DNA from: an uncultured Olleya sp.
GTDB taxonomy: Bacteria; Bacteroidota; Bacteroidia; Flavobacteriales; Flavobacteriaceae
Direction of reading: 5' to 3'
NCBI GenBank assembly: GCA_947503885.1
Contig: CANNFD010000004.1
Span: 62,001 to 126,000, forward strand
DNA length: 64,000 nucleotides
Positions 35,862 through 45,057 of the stretch are shown here, piece by piece. Position numbers and translations under genes: made by a program. Position 1 is the stretch's first letter; each line of letters begins with the position of its first letter. Below the pieces are notes generated by a model that searched no databases, was not told the origin of the DNA, and saw only the letters and a list, made by a program, of their open reading frames with translations.

Positions 35862-36527
35862 TTATTTCTTTTTAGAAGAATATACTTCATCTACTGCAAC
35901 TTTACCCATCATAATATATGTGTCATTGTTTAGGCTAACATTTAACGCAATATTTGAAGTTAAATTTTCATCTTTAATGGTTACTTTTTTAGACTGGTAA
36001 CCAACATAGCTAAAAACTAATACATCACCTTGTTTTAGTTTTTTAGGAAACTCAAAATTACCATCAAAATCTGAAGTTACTCCAGTACTTGTGCCTTGTA
36101 AAACAACGTTTACACTTGGTAGTGGTAATCCTGTTTCGTCATAAATAGTTCCGCTAACAGTAACCTCATTATTAGTTTGACTTGCATTTATTTTAGAGGC
36201 ATTATTAGTCAGTCCTTTATCTTGTGCAGTTGCGGTGGTTAAGGAAAATATTGCTAAACAAGCTAATCCTACTGCACTTATAAAACTTAATTTGCTTTTT
36301 TTAGAGGTAGTTTTGTAAGTTTTTAACTGAGTGTTTTTAAATCTGCCACAAGTATTTTGATTGTCTTTTTTGTTGAAAAAAGTAGTAATCTGATCCGTGT
36401 TCATATTAGTAAAATCTACCACTTCTTTTGTGCAAGAATTGCAAAAACCTCCATTTGGAGTAGGTGTAAATTGATTAAATTTTTCTGAACAAGGAGACGT
36501 AATGTTTAAGCTAATTTGATTTTTCAT
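35862..36527 (-). CDS. Zinc-ribbon-like N-domain, TM helix and CarboxypepD_reg domain protein
   Basis: 221 residues. Residues 1-65 carry cysteines typical of a Bacteroidota N-domain: SPCSEKFNQFTPTPNGGFCN, CxxC at FCNSCTKEVVDF, and NTCGRF. They are followed by a basic patch and one membrane helix (SFISAVGLACLAIFSLTTA, near 80-98). A carboxypeptidase-regulatory-like beta domain comes next (VSGTIYDETGLPLPSVNVVL ... VLVFSYVGYQSKKV). The cytoplasmic metal-binding part and the periplasmic beta domain are inferred from the order. It precedes and is probably co-transcribed with the transglutaminase gene. Function unknown. Confidence 0.78.
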   Translation of the reverse strand: MKNQISLNITSPCSEKFNQFTPTPNGGFCNSCTKEVVDFTNMNTDQITTFFNKKDNQNTCGRFKNTQLKTYKTTSKKSKLSFISAVGLACLAIFSLTTATAQDKGLTNNASKINASQTNNEVTVSGTIYDETGLPLPSVNVVLQGTSTGVTSDFDGNFEFPKKLKQGDVLVFSYVGYQSKKVTIKDENLTSNIALNVSLNNDTYIMMGKVAVDEVYSSKKK

Positions 36528-36570
36528 GATATATAAGTTTAGATGTTACTATACATCAAATCTATATATC
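36528..36570 (-). promoter_or_regulatory. Inverted repeat in the leader of the CarboxypepD_reg gene
   Basis: GATATATA (36528-36535) is complementary to TATATATC (36563-36570), and GATGT (36542-36546) to ACATC (36553-36557). The two nested arms form an interrupted hairpin that begins immediately before the start codon at 36527 on the minus strand. It could fold in the mRNA and cover the ribosome entry region, or be an operator. Confidence 0.35.
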
Positions 36571-36669
36571 TATTAGGTGTTATAAAACCCGCAATTAGTA
36601 AACTGTGCTTTTGGGTTAGGGAAGTGTCTTTTTAGTCAAGTTAAACTAAAATGTAGTAATACAGGATGC

Positions 36670-37587
36670 TTATTCTTTTACACCTTGTGGTTGTTTAGCG
36701 TTTTCAGGATTTGTGCCTTTTAAAGAATATACATACGCAGTAAGCTGTCCTACTTGTTCTGGGTTAAACAAGCTTTTCCAGGAAATCATTCCTTTTCCTG
36801 CAACACCAAAAGATATGGTTTTGGCAATTTCTAATTTGCTGCCACCATGTAGCCAATAGTCATCTGTTAAGTTTGGGCCAATACCACCAGCACCGTTTTG
36901 TCTGTGACAGGCAATGCAATTTATAGTAAATAATTTTTTGCCCAATTCTATGCTGTCTTCATTATTTGCAACTTTAAGAAGTGTACTGTTTTTATCAAAA
37001 CTAACTTTATCCCAAACCGATGTTTCTTTATCAAATGCTTTTTGTTCAATGCTGATAATTTTCTTATAATAGTTACTTGTTGGTATTTGACGTAAGTAAG
37101 CAATTAGTGCTAGTGTTTCTGTGTTTTCAATAGGTTCCGATATCTTTAAAGTATTATAAATTACATTTGCCTGGTCAATTAAAGTGTCCCATAATTTATC
37201 AGGATTGGTTGCCAAATTGTTTTCTTCTGCAATTTTAGAGACCGTTTTTTTATTAAGTTGTTTTTTAGCTAGTTTAGAGTAAGCCGGCATTTTAGCGTCA
37301 TACATGACCATTTTTGGTTGGTCTAAATAATGAAACAACCAATTGTTAGAGTATTTTCCGCCAAGTCCATCTAAACTAATTAGTTGATTGGTTTGGTTTT
37401 TAATATGTTGCGTATGACATTGGCTACAAGATTCTCTAGTATATATTTTTTGACCATAAGCAGCTAAAATAGTATTATCTGTATTAGGTATTGCTTGGTA
37501 AATAGACGTGTTATTTTTTATAGCACAATTTTGAAAAGCTGTAATTATAATTATAAATAATATTAAGATGGATAAAACTTTTTTCAT
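36670..37587 (-). CDS. Diheme cytochrome c lipoprotein-like (CcoO/CcoP-related)
   Basis: 305 residues with an N-terminal hydrophobic export segment ending FQNC (a possible but non-canonical lipobox at Cys21). The first heme site, RESCSQCHTQH, is followed by GGKYSNNWLFHYLDQPKMVM and DAKMPAY, which resemble the CcoO (FixO) subunit of cbb3 oxidases. The second, NCIACHRQNG, is followed by GIGPNLTDDYWLHGGSK, a CcoP-like signature. Yet no catalytic CcoN gene is nearby. The protein may be an isolated electron shuttle. It is 52 bases downstream of the radical SAM gene on the same strand. Confidence 0.82.
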   Translation of the reverse strand: MKKVLSILILFIIIITAFQNCAIKNNTSIYQAIPNTDNTILAAYGQKIYTRESCSQCHTQHIKNQTNQLISLDGLGGKYSNNWLFHYLDQPKMVMYDAKMPAYSKLAKKQLNKKTVSKIAEENNLATNPDKLWDTLIDQANVIYNTLKISEPIENTETLALIAYLRQIPTSNYYKKIISIEQKAFDKETSVWDKVSFDKNSTLLKVANNEDSIELGKKLFTINCIACHRQNGAGGIGPNLTDDYWLHGGSKLEIAKTISFGVAGKGMISWKSLFNPEQVGQLTAYVYSLKGTNPENAKQPQGVKE

Positions 37588-37639
37588 AGTTGGGTTGTTT
37601 GTACCTTTTTATGGGCACGCTTATCTAATTTAAGATAGG

Positions 37640-39844
37640 CTATAGTTGTAGCAATCCAAAATTTTTAAGTTTCTGAATTGGTTTAGAAAACCAAAATAAC
37701 TCAAAATCTTCAAACTGAGTTTCAAAATCCTTTTTTAATGCCGAAAAAGAGATTGGTTTACCAACAGAAGGTTTTATGCTTTCAAGTGTGTCAAGCAACC
37801 ATTCGCCTTCAGGCTTATTTACTGAAATTTCAAGTCTGTCCGTTTTGTCATGAAACGTTAATTCTAATATTTCATTTGTAAACCCTTTTTTAGTTTTTGT
37901 GCGTTCTGTAACTAATGGTAAATGACCTAGCCATACTATTTTAGCAGTGGGTTTTGTGGTTAATGTAGTTTCGGTATTTAAGCAATCTTCAATATAAAAT
38001 CGTGTAATTGTGCTTTGCGGAATTTTAAAATCAAACCAGTCTTGCAAGTCTAGGTCAAACCCAATACCATGCATAAAGTTGAATAACGATTTTTTTAAAC
38101 CGAAGCTAAACAGACTATGATCAATCCCAGTTTTGTCGGTAAAATCAACATCATTATTTGCAAATGTAATAGCCTTATAGTTAGGTGTTACTCCAAATTC
38201 TGAAGGATTTAAACCAATAGGGCTGTGGGTTGTTAAAGCAAATTGATGCCAAAAACCTGATTGAATAATACCAAGCTGAAACAATTGCCTAACCATCTCT
38301 AAACTGTCCACCGTTTCCTGAACAGTTTGCGTTGGATAACCATACATTAAATAGGAATGCACCATAATGTTGGCTTGTGTAAAGTTTCTAGTTACTTGTG
38401 CAACTTGCTCTACCGTTACCCCTTTGTCAATTAACTTTAATAAACGGTCTGATGCCACTTCTAATCCGCCAGAGACAGCTATACAACCCGATGCTTTTAG
38501 TAAAAAGCAAAGATCTTGAGTAAAGTTTTTTTCAAATCTAATATTGGTCCACCATGTAACGGTTAGTTTTCGTTTTATAATTTCTAACGCTAAGGCTTTC
38601 ATTAATGCAGGAGGTGCAGCTTCGTCTACAAAATGAAATCCGTTTTCTCCGGTTTGTTCAATTAGTTGTTCCATTCTGTCCACTAATAGTGAAGCAGCAA
38701 TGGGCTCGTAAATTTTAATATAATCTAAAGATATGTCGCAAAACGTACATTTCCCCCAATAACAACCATGTGCCATAGTTAGTTTGTTCCAACGTCCATC
38801 GCTCCATAAACTGTGCATTGGATTAGCAATTTCTATAACAGAAATATAATCGTCTAATCGCAAGTCAGAATAGTCAGGTGTGCCTACTTGTACCTGTTTG
38901 TAATCTGGTTTTGTAGTATTGTTTTTGTAGGTTACAATTCCGTTTTCAAGTAGGAAGGTTCTCTTAAACTCGTTTTCTGAGACTCCATTATTATATTCAG
39001 ATTTACACACCGCTTTGTGTAATAATTCGATAGGTAATTCGCCATCATCAAGAGTAATAAAGTCAAAAAACTCGAATACACGTTTGTCAGTTACTTGTCG
39101 TAATTCTGTATTAGGAAAACCACCACCCATTGTAATTTTAATACTTGGGTAATTAGCTTTTATAAACTGTGCACATCTAAACGCACTATATAAATTACCT
39201 GGAAAGGGAACTGAAAACCCTACTAGTTTTGGTTGGACCGTGTTTAAGCGCTCCTTTAAAATAGTAAGTGTTAGCTCATCAATAAATGAAGGTTGATTTT
39301 GTAGGCTATCATATAAATCGTCAAAAGCATTAGCACTTTGTCCTAGACGCTCTGCATATCTACTAAATCCAAAATTAGGATCAATACATTCAATTATAAA
39401 ATCGGATAAATCTTCAAGATATAAGGTTGCTAAATGTTTGGCTTTATCTTGCATTCCCATTTCTCCAAACGCCCAATCTAAATCTTCTAATTGATCAAAT
39501 CTAGAGGCTTGTGGTAAAAAATTACTAGTACAAATTTGTCTAGCTAACGTTTGGTTTTTGCCTTGTAAAAATAAAATTACTGCATCTAATGGTTGTAAGT
39601 AATCCTCCTTTAGAGTATAAATACGTTGACCATTTTCTGATGTAATGGTGTTGTTTTTGATTGCTAAATCAAATAATTTTTCAAAGGTCTTTTTGCTAAA
39701 TAACTCCAAGATTACCTCTATCCCTAAATCCATCTGAAATACTGAAACATCAATGGTATTTAAAAACCCTTTTAAATATGCAGTCGCAGGGTAAGGTGTG
39801 TTTAATTGAGTAAAAGGAGGTGTTATTAGTAAAAGGTCTTTCAA
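37640..39844 (-). CDS. B12-binding-type radical SAM protein
   Basis: 734 residues. The N-terminal half has a cobalamin-binding-like region, seen as KLVGFSVPFPGNLYSAFRCA and ITMGGGFPN. The radical SAM domain has the cluster motif in AHGCYWGKCTFCDISLDYIK (about residues 360-380), where the cysteines are spaced CX4CX2C rather than the common CX3CX2C. Later motifs WWTNIRFEK, SGGLEVASDRLLKLIDKG and YPTQTVQETVDSL follow. Such proteins often methylate unactivated carbons or rearrange tetrapyrroles. The substrate is unknown. A cytochrome c gene follows. Confidence 0.8.
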   Translation of the reverse strand: MKDLLLITPPFTQLNTPYPATAYLKGFLNTIDVSVFQMDLGIEVILELFSKKTFEKLFDLAIKNNTITSENGQRIYTLKEDYLQPLDAVILFLQGKNQTLARQICTSNFLPQASRFDQLEDLDWAFGEMGMQDKAKHLATLYLEDLSDFIIECIDPNFGFSRYAERLGQSANAFDDLYDSLQNQPSFIDELTLTILKERLNTVQPKLVGFSVPFPGNLYSAFRCAQFIKANYPSIKITMGGGFPNTELRQVTDKRVFEFFDFITLDDGELPIELLHKAVCKSEYNNGVSENEFKRTFLLENGIVTYKNNTTKPDYKQVQVGTPDYSDLRLDDYISVIEIANPMHSLWSDGRWNKLTMAHGCYWGKCTFCDISLDYIKIYEPIAASLLVDRMEQLIEQTGENGFHFVDEAAPPALMKALALEIIKRKLTVTWWTNIRFEKNFTQDLCFLLKASGCIAVSGGLEVASDRLLKLIDKGVTVEQVAQVTRNFTQANIMVHSYLMYGYPTQTVQETVDSLEMVRQLFQLGIIQSGFWHQFALTTHSPIGLNPSEFGVTPNYKAITFANNDVDFTDKTGIDHSLFSFGLKKSLFNFMHGIGFDLDLQDWFDFKIPQSTITRFYIEDCLNTETTLTTKPTAKIVWLGHLPLVTERTKTKKGFTNEILELTFHDKTDRLEISVNKPEGEWLLDTLESIKPSVGKPISFSALKKDFETQFEDFELFWFSKPIQKLKNFGLLQL

Positions 39845-39928
39845 TTGAAAAATATTTAAAGCAAGTGCAAAGGTAACTGAAAATAGATTAAATAGTAGTT
39901 ACACTAAAAGAGGTGAAAAGATATTTAA

Positions 39929-39953
39929 TAAATTAGTCTTTTTATTAGACCAA
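39929..39953 (-). terminator. Weak hairpin terminator after the Dus gene
   Basis: TTAGTCT (39933-39939) and AGACCAA (39947-39953) form a 7-bp stem with one wobble pair, directly after the minus-strand stop. A short AT-rich tail follows it on the minus strand. Weaker than the other terminators in the window. Confidence 0.4.
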
Positions 39954-40904
39954 TCAAGTCTTTTCATTATTTAAAATACTAGCAACCGCTTGTTTGTACT
40001 TAACCGGATTACTGGCTTTTTTTATGGCTTTGTATGTTTTTTGAGGATTAGAAAACGACTGAGAGAAAAACTCCCAAAAGCCTAGCATTTTCATTTTAAT
40101 TGGTGTTGGACCAGAAAGATAGTCGTCGTATTGTTGATATATTGTATCGTGGAATTCGCTAAAAATCTCCCAACGATTTTTAGGATATTCTGTGGTATTG
40201 TTTTTAATCATACTTGGTAAAAACGGATCAGCAATTAGACCGCGACCAATCATAAAATGGTCTATACTAGGAAAGCGTGATTCCATTTTTTTAAAAGACG
40301 CGACACTAGTAATATCACCGTTATAATACAGTTTATGTTTTGTATTTTGTGTACAACGATCAAAAGCGTCTAAATCTACAGGACCTTTGTATAATTGCTT
40401 ACCTATTCTGGCATGAATCGCAATATTTTTAAGCGGATAACTATCTAAGATCGGGAAGGTGTCTAAAATTTCTTCTGCATGGTCGTAGCCCATTCTCATT
40501 TTCATGGAGACAGTAATATCACTTTCGTTGTGAGCACGTTTTAAAATCTCGTCAATTTTAGTAGGGTTGCATATTAATCCAGAACCCATTCCGGATTTAG
40601 TAACCATTGGATAAGGACAACCTAAATTCCAGTTTAACTCATTATAGCCTAAACTTTGGACATACTTAACAACAAACATAAACTCGTCTGCATCATTAGT
40701 CATGACTTGAGGAATCACGTTTAGGGTCGTATTATTTTCTGGAAGTAAATCTAATTGGTAGGATTGCTTAATTTTTAATTTTCCGTTTAGCCTAATATAT
40801 GGTGCATAAAACGTGTCTATACCACCAAAATAGTGATGAAATGCATTACGAAATCTAAAATCCGTAAAACCTTGTAATGGGGAAGACAATAATGTAATTG
40901 ACAT
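39954..40904 (-). CDS. tRNA-dihydrouridine synthase family protein
   Basis: 316 residues, DusC-like. FMN- and RNA-binding elements are seen in SPLQGFTDFRFRNAF, in NLGCPYPMVTKSGMGSGL with the catalytic cysteine, and in MKMRMGY, AIHARIGKQLYKGPVD and FMIGRGLIADPFL. It reduces uridines in the D loop of tRNAs with NADPH and FMN. Which positions are targeted cannot be read from the sequence. It is a separate gene with a weak hairpin after it. Confidence 0.9.
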   Translation of the reverse strand: MSITLLSSPLQGFTDFRFRNAFHHYFGGIDTFYAPYIRLNGKLKIKQSYQLDLLPENNTTLNVIPQVMTNDADEFMFVVKYVQSLGYNELNWNLGCPYPMVTKSGMGSGLICNPTKIDEILKRAHNESDITVSMKMRMGYDHAEEILDTFPILDSYPLKNIAIHARIGKQLYKGPVDLDAFDRCTQNTKHKLYYNGDITSVASFKKMESRFPSIDHFMIGRGLIADPFLPSMIKNNTTEYPKNRWEIFSEFHDTIYQQYDDYLSGPTPIKMKMLGFWEFFSQSFSNPQKTYKAIKKASNPVKYKQAVASILNNEKT

Positions 40905-40998
40905 CTATAAAATTAAGTTGGGCAAATATAGTTTCAAAAAGTTAGAATTAAGACAAGAAATTTAGACTTGTATATATTCTTAATTAATTGAACGAATT

Positions 40999-42300
40999 TT
41001 ATTTGATTTCAGATAATTTGAAGCTTTTGTAGGCACCAAGTAATCCAAACAATGACAGTACTAAAACAACACCTTCAATAGACAGTAAAGAAACCAAAGC
41101 ACTTAAGCCACCAGTTACTAATAATATTAAGCCTATTACGGTGTTGCTTACAGAAACATAATCTGTACGTTTATTACCTTTAGCCATATCTACAATGTAA
41201 GTTTTTCTGCCTAATCGTACACCTCCATGTGCTATTCCTAAAATAAAAAATGCGACAGGGTATAACCAAACTAGAGTTCTTATAGTATCAAAGTAGCTAA
41301 CAATAAAAAAGGTGATAATACCTAAAGCAGATGCTATTGTTACAGCAATAGCCATAACGTTTTTACTAGATTTATCGGCTAATCGCCCCCAGGTTGGCGC
41401 GCTTATAATTGCAGCGATACCTCTTGCAATAATAAATAAACCAAGTAAATAAGCTTCTTTACCAATATATTTTTGAGATAATACAATATAATAAGGTGCT
41501 GTTAAAGCAGAACATAATAATAGTGATCTTGCTATTACAAAAGCTCTAAAATTAGGATCTGTTTTTAGTAGTCTTAATTTTGAAAGAAAACCAGATTGTT
41601 GGTCATTATCCGTTTGAATAGTTTCTGGAAACTCTTTTATTCTAGAATATATTAATGCTGCAATCAACCACATAACTGAAGCAAAAAAGATTAGATTACT
41701 GTAAAATGTTATGGTTTGCTCGTTTTTAGATTGATATAAAATAAAAAGCCCAGCAGCTAAAACTAAAATACCTGAGATGGACACGGTATATCCTTTTAAT
41801 TTTCCTCGTCTAGTTTTTGGGATGGTTTTTCCGGTAACATCTTTAGAGGATATCGAGCACAAGCTTCTTGACAAGCTAAATAAAATAACAGCAGCTATTA
41901 TTAACCAACCTGCAGTTGTACCTTCAAAATATAAGGTTATAAAACCAATTGAGGCAATTGCCAAAAATTGAAATAACGACCCCATTACCCAAATCCATTT
42001 TCTTATAGGTTGTTGTTTTACAAATTTAGATAAATAAACCTGCGGTACCATTGATCCTGATTCTCTAATTGGGACTATTAAACTTATTAAATAAACAGGC
42101 GCACTAACATAGCTCATTAACCAAGTTAATACAGTTTTAGGATTGCTTAGCGTGTCACCAAGCTTAGAAAACACGCTGCTAAAAATTAGTAAAAAATAAT
42201 TTTTAGGAACATGTTTACAAGCCTCTTGGGTAATATCTTTACAGACACGTTCTTCTGTTTCGTTATTTAAATAACGATATAGCTTTTCTAATTTTGACAA
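40999..42300 (-). CDS. Major facilitator superfamily transporter
   Basis: 433 residues with about 12 hydrophobic helices. The first 35 residues are a cytoplasmic extension. The loop GRLADKSSKNVMAIAVTI resembles the motif A-type loop of MFS transporters. The substrate is unpredictable from sequence. Bacteroidota MFS members of this length act in export or sugar uptake, but there is no neighbour that decides it. It is alone on its transcript as far as can be seen. Confidence 0.8.
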   Translation of the reverse strand: MSKLEKLYRYLNNETEERVCKDITQEACKHVPKNYFLLIFSSVFSKLGDTLSNPKTVLTWLMSYVSAPVYLISLIVPIRESGSMVPQVYLSKFVKQQPIRKWIWVMGSLFQFLAIASIGFITLYFEGTTAGWLIIAAVILFSLSRSLCSISSKDVTGKTIPKTRRGKLKGYTVSISGILVLAAGLFILYQSKNEQTITFYSNLIFFASVMWLIAALIYSRIKEFPETIQTDNDQQSGFLSKLRLLKTDPNFRAFVIARSLLLCSALTAPYYIVLSQKYIGKEAYLLGLFIIARGIAAIISAPTWGRLADKSSKNVMAIAVTIASALGIITFFIVSYFDTIRTLVWLYPVAFFILGIAHGGVRLGRKTYIVDMAKGNKRTDYVSVSNTVIGLILLVTGGLSALVSLLSIEGVVLVLSLFGLLGAYKSFKLSEIK

Positions 42301-42377
42301 AGTGTTATGTCTTTATTTTAAAGAAGGTTGTAATATTGCTTCTAGATTAATCTATCACTTTTAATCTGTAATAGGTA

Positions 42378-44216
42378 TTACTTTTTAGTTGCATTATCTA
42401 GTGCATCTTTACCACCTAAAACAGGTAATGTTAGACGTGTTTTATTTAAATCAACAGTTAAAACTGTACCGGGTTTTGGATGAATAGTAAACTCTTTATC
42501 ACTTGAAAAGATCATCAACCCAATTTTTTGACCAGCTTTAATAATTTGATCGTCTGGTTGTAATTTAAACGTCAAATCATAGAATTTTCCGGGTTTTAAA
42601 GGGTTACTTTGTCTTATTGATTTATGGTTTTGCGGGTCTGCCCAGCCACGAGTAATAATATTATCTGTAATGACTTTTACTTCGTTTTCAAAAGGAAGCG
42701 AAACTAACCAAACCGATAAGTTAGCTGCAGGTTTACTACTAGATAAGCTAATTGTAATTTCGGCTTCACCAGATATATGTACATCTTCATTTAAAATAGC
42801 AGTACTATATAATAATCTGTTTTTAGAGTAGGTAGCTTGCGCATGATCTTTCCCAGTAATGGTAAAATCATCTATTAACACTTCTGATTTTTGTTTTTTA
42901 TTAGGCGCTATTGTTGTTAAAGCACCTTCTTTATTTCCGCCATTATTTAAATACAATGTTACGTTTTTAGCATCGGGATTTGGATAAGCTTCATACGCAG
43001 TAGGTTGGTCTTGTCTATCGTTTTCTCTAACAATCCAAGCTTGTGCATCTTTTTCGACATCATTTTTAACTCCGTGTAAATATCTTGTAAACCAACGGTT
43101 CATCATTGTCATTGGTGGTGGTCCACCATGTCCATTTTGATGGTAATAGACTTGTGTTGGCAAGCCCATTGCTTTTGCTTTTTGGTAAATACGGTTACTG
43201 TGTTCTGGCATTACATTCCAATCGTTAAAACCGTGTGCCATTAGTAAGGCAGCTTTCATACCTTCCATTTGGTTTAGGTAATCACGTCCAGCCCAAAAAT
43301 CATTATAATCTCCTGTTTTTCTGTCCATACCGTTTGCCATTTCTGTATCTCTAACGGTTTTGTTATTGTAGGGACGTTTACTCTCGTCACCACTATGGAT
43401 AAAGTCATATAATACATCTATATCTTCACCTAAATAACCTCCAGGCGAGCGCACTAAACCATTAGATCTGTAATAATGATAATAGGATGTATTTGGTGCT
43501 ATTGGGATAATAGCTTCTAAGCCTTCTACACCTGTAGTTGCTGCAGCTAGAGGTAGTGTACCATTATAAGAAGTACCGGTCATACCTACTTTACCTGTGG
43601 ACCAAGTTGCTTCAACTTGTTCTTGTCCATCTGGTGTTGTGTAACCTTTTGCACGACCATTTAACCAGTCTATGACTGCTTTTGGTGCAAGGGTTTCGTT
43701 TTCTCCACCAACGGTTGGGCTACCTTGTGATAATCCAGTACCTGGAGAAGAGGAGTGTACCACAATATAACCACGAGGTACCCATTTTAAAATATGCGAA
43801 TTTGAAATTATTGGACGCTTTCCTCTGCGTGTAACTTCTGGATGTGAGCGTGCTTGAGTAGGTAAATCGCCTAATTCGTGCTCTACATTCCACATTATAC
43901 CAGGTACATCCGGTGCAACACCTGCAAAATAAGGGCTAGTAACATATATAATAGGTAGTTTTAAACCTTCAGTATCTGTTTGTTTTGGTCTAGTTACAGA
44001 CACATGCATCCTATCTAATTTATCGTCACCATCTGTGTTAAAAGTAGTCTCTACCCAAAGGTCATGTCTAATCCAATCTTTAGGACTGCTAAAGCCTTCT
44101 ACTATTTGTGCTTCTCCGTTTTCAAAAACAGGAACGGTTTTGTCTTGTGCAAAACTAATTGTAGTTATTAAAAATAATAATGTAAATAAATTGGATGATA
44201 ATTGTTTTAACGTCAT
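42378..44216 (-). CDS. CocE/NonD-family hydrolase (X-Pro dipeptidyl-peptidase-like)
   Basis: 612 residues with signal peptide (LFTLLFLITTISFAQ). The catalytic serine lies in VGMTGTSYNGTLPLAAA, the aspartate in LLMAHGFNDWNVMPEH and the histidine in YYHQNGHGGPPP. A C-terminal jelly-roll (from about residue 400) is typical of the CocE/X-Pro dipeptidyl-peptidase group. Secretion suggests cleavage of Xaa-Pro peptides or esters outside the cytoplasm. The gene is monocistronic. Confidence 0.88.
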   Translation of the reverse strand: MTLKQLSSNLFTLLFLITTISFAQDKTVPVFENGEAQIVEGFSSPKDWIRHDLWVETTFNTDGDDKLDRMHVSVTRPKQTDTEGLKLPIIYVTSPYFAGVAPDVPGIMWNVEHELGDLPTQARSHPEVTRRGKRPIISNSHILKWVPRGYIVVHSSSPGTGLSQGSPTVGGENETLAPKAVIDWLNGRAKGYTTPDGQEQVEATWSTGKVGMTGTSYNGTLPLAAATTGVEGLEAIIPIAPNTSYYHYYRSNGLVRSPGGYLGEDIDVLYDFIHSGDESKRPYNNKTVRDTEMANGMDRKTGDYNDFWAGRDYLNQMEGMKAALLMAHGFNDWNVMPEHSNRIYQKAKAMGLPTQVYYHQNGHGGPPPMTMMNRWFTRYLHGVKNDVEKDAQAWIVRENDRQDQPTAYEAYPNPDAKNVTLYLNNGGNKEGALTTIAPNKKQKSEVLIDDFTITGKDHAQATYSKNRLLYSTAILNEDVHISGEAEITISLSSSKPAANLSVWLVSLPFENEVKVITDNIITRGWADPQNHKSIRQSNPLKPGKFYDLTFKLQPDDQIIKAGQKIGLMIFSSDKEFTIHPKPGTVLTVDLNKTRLTLPVLGGKDALDNATKK

Positions 44217-44366
44217 AATAACTGCTTGTAAATTTATTGGCTACAAGTTAGTTATTTTTTAGGAATAGGGAAGAGGTTTGATGTTAAGGGAATTGTAAAA
44301 TTATTAGATTGATTATGAAAGTAGAAGATAATGTTGCTTTATTATTATAATAATGAGTTTAAGTAC

Positions 44367-44397
44367 AAAAAAACCACCTTGTTAGGTGGTTTTTAAT
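44367..44397 (-). terminator. Terminator of the PadR operon
   Basis: ACCACCT (44373-44379) pairs with AGGTGGT (44384-44390). A run of seven A before the stem gives the minus-strand U tract. The 31-base block is identical to the terminator of pyc at 45458-45488. It is followed by a palindrome-like remnant (TTTCCGTTATAGCGG). Confidence 0.9.
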
Positions 44398-44416
44398 TTC
44401 CGTTATAGCGGTATTG

Positions 44417-44602
44417 CTAATTTGCTATTGCATCTTTTTTGTACAACTTATAAAACAAGGTTGGTAAAAACCCAAAGTTAAATAGTAAAAACCCAATAAA
44501 TAGTATCATACCGGAATAAGGCCAATGCATGATTTTAAACATTGTTGCTGTACTTAGTGTAAACAAGGCTAAAAAGCCTAAAACATAAACTGATTTTTTC
44601 AT
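44417..44602 (-). CDS. Small GldL-like membrane protein
   Basis: 61 residues with two membrane helices (VYVLGFLALFTLSTATMF and GMILFIGFLLFNFGFLPTLF). Between them lies FKIMHWPYSGMILFIG. The motif resembles the N-terminal helical hairpin of the gliding-motility protein GldL (FKIxHWPGAxxxLxIG). The C-terminal tail is lysine-rich. It is the last gene of the PadR operon, 23 bases after the preceding gene, which carries the same motif. It may be a membrane accessory protein of unknown function. Confidence 0.72.
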   Translation of the reverse strand: MKKSVYVLGFLALFTLSTATMFKIMHWPYSGMILFIGFLLFNFGFLPTLFYKLYKKDAIAN

Positions 44603-44625
44603 TTTGATTGATTTTAATGTTCGTA

Positions 44626-45057
44626 TTAAGATTGATATTTAAGTGATTGGTCTTTATGTTTACTGTAAAAATATAAGGGTAATGTCATAAGGATTAAGCA
44701 CACAAAACCTATAAATATTAACATGCCTGCGTATGGCCAATGCATGATTTTAAATAGACTGCCAGTAGCTATAAGCATGGCAGTTATAAGCTCTAGAAAG
44801 GATAGTAGTCTTTTTCGGTTTTTAGAAGACTTAAGATATAGTTGAGCGTTGGTTTCTCTTTGTATTTGGTTGATGTGTAAATATCCACCAAATTGCTGTA
44901 TTGCTTGTTGATAGGCTTGGTCAAAATTAGTATTATCGGCTTGTTCTATATAAGAGCAAATATGATCTAAGATGTCCTCTTTTAAGTCTTGATTTTTTAA
45001 ACCATATAACTTTAAATTAGTAGAGATATAGTCTATTTGTTTGTCGGAAAGTATCAT
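44626..45057 (-). CDS. Membrane protein with HAAS-like helical N-domain and GldL-like hairpin
   Basis: 143 residues. The first 70 are soluble helices (DYISTNLKLYGLKNQDLKEDI with LDHICSYIEQ) resembling the HAAS/DUF1700 domains found beside PadR regulators. Two membrane helices follow, with the motif GSLFKIMHWPYAGMLIFIGF (about residues 100-120) as in the next small protein. The start overlaps the padR stop by four bases, so translation is coupled. Its activity is unknown; HAAS-type proteins often act together with PadR. Confidence 0.72.
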   Translation of the reverse strand: MILSDKQIDYISTNLKLYGLKNQDLKEDILDHICSYIEQADNTNFDQAYQQAIQQFGGYLHINQIQRETNAQLYLKSSKNRKRLLSFLELITAMLIATGSLFKIMHWPYAGMLIFIGFVCLILMTLPLYFYSKHKDQSLKYQS

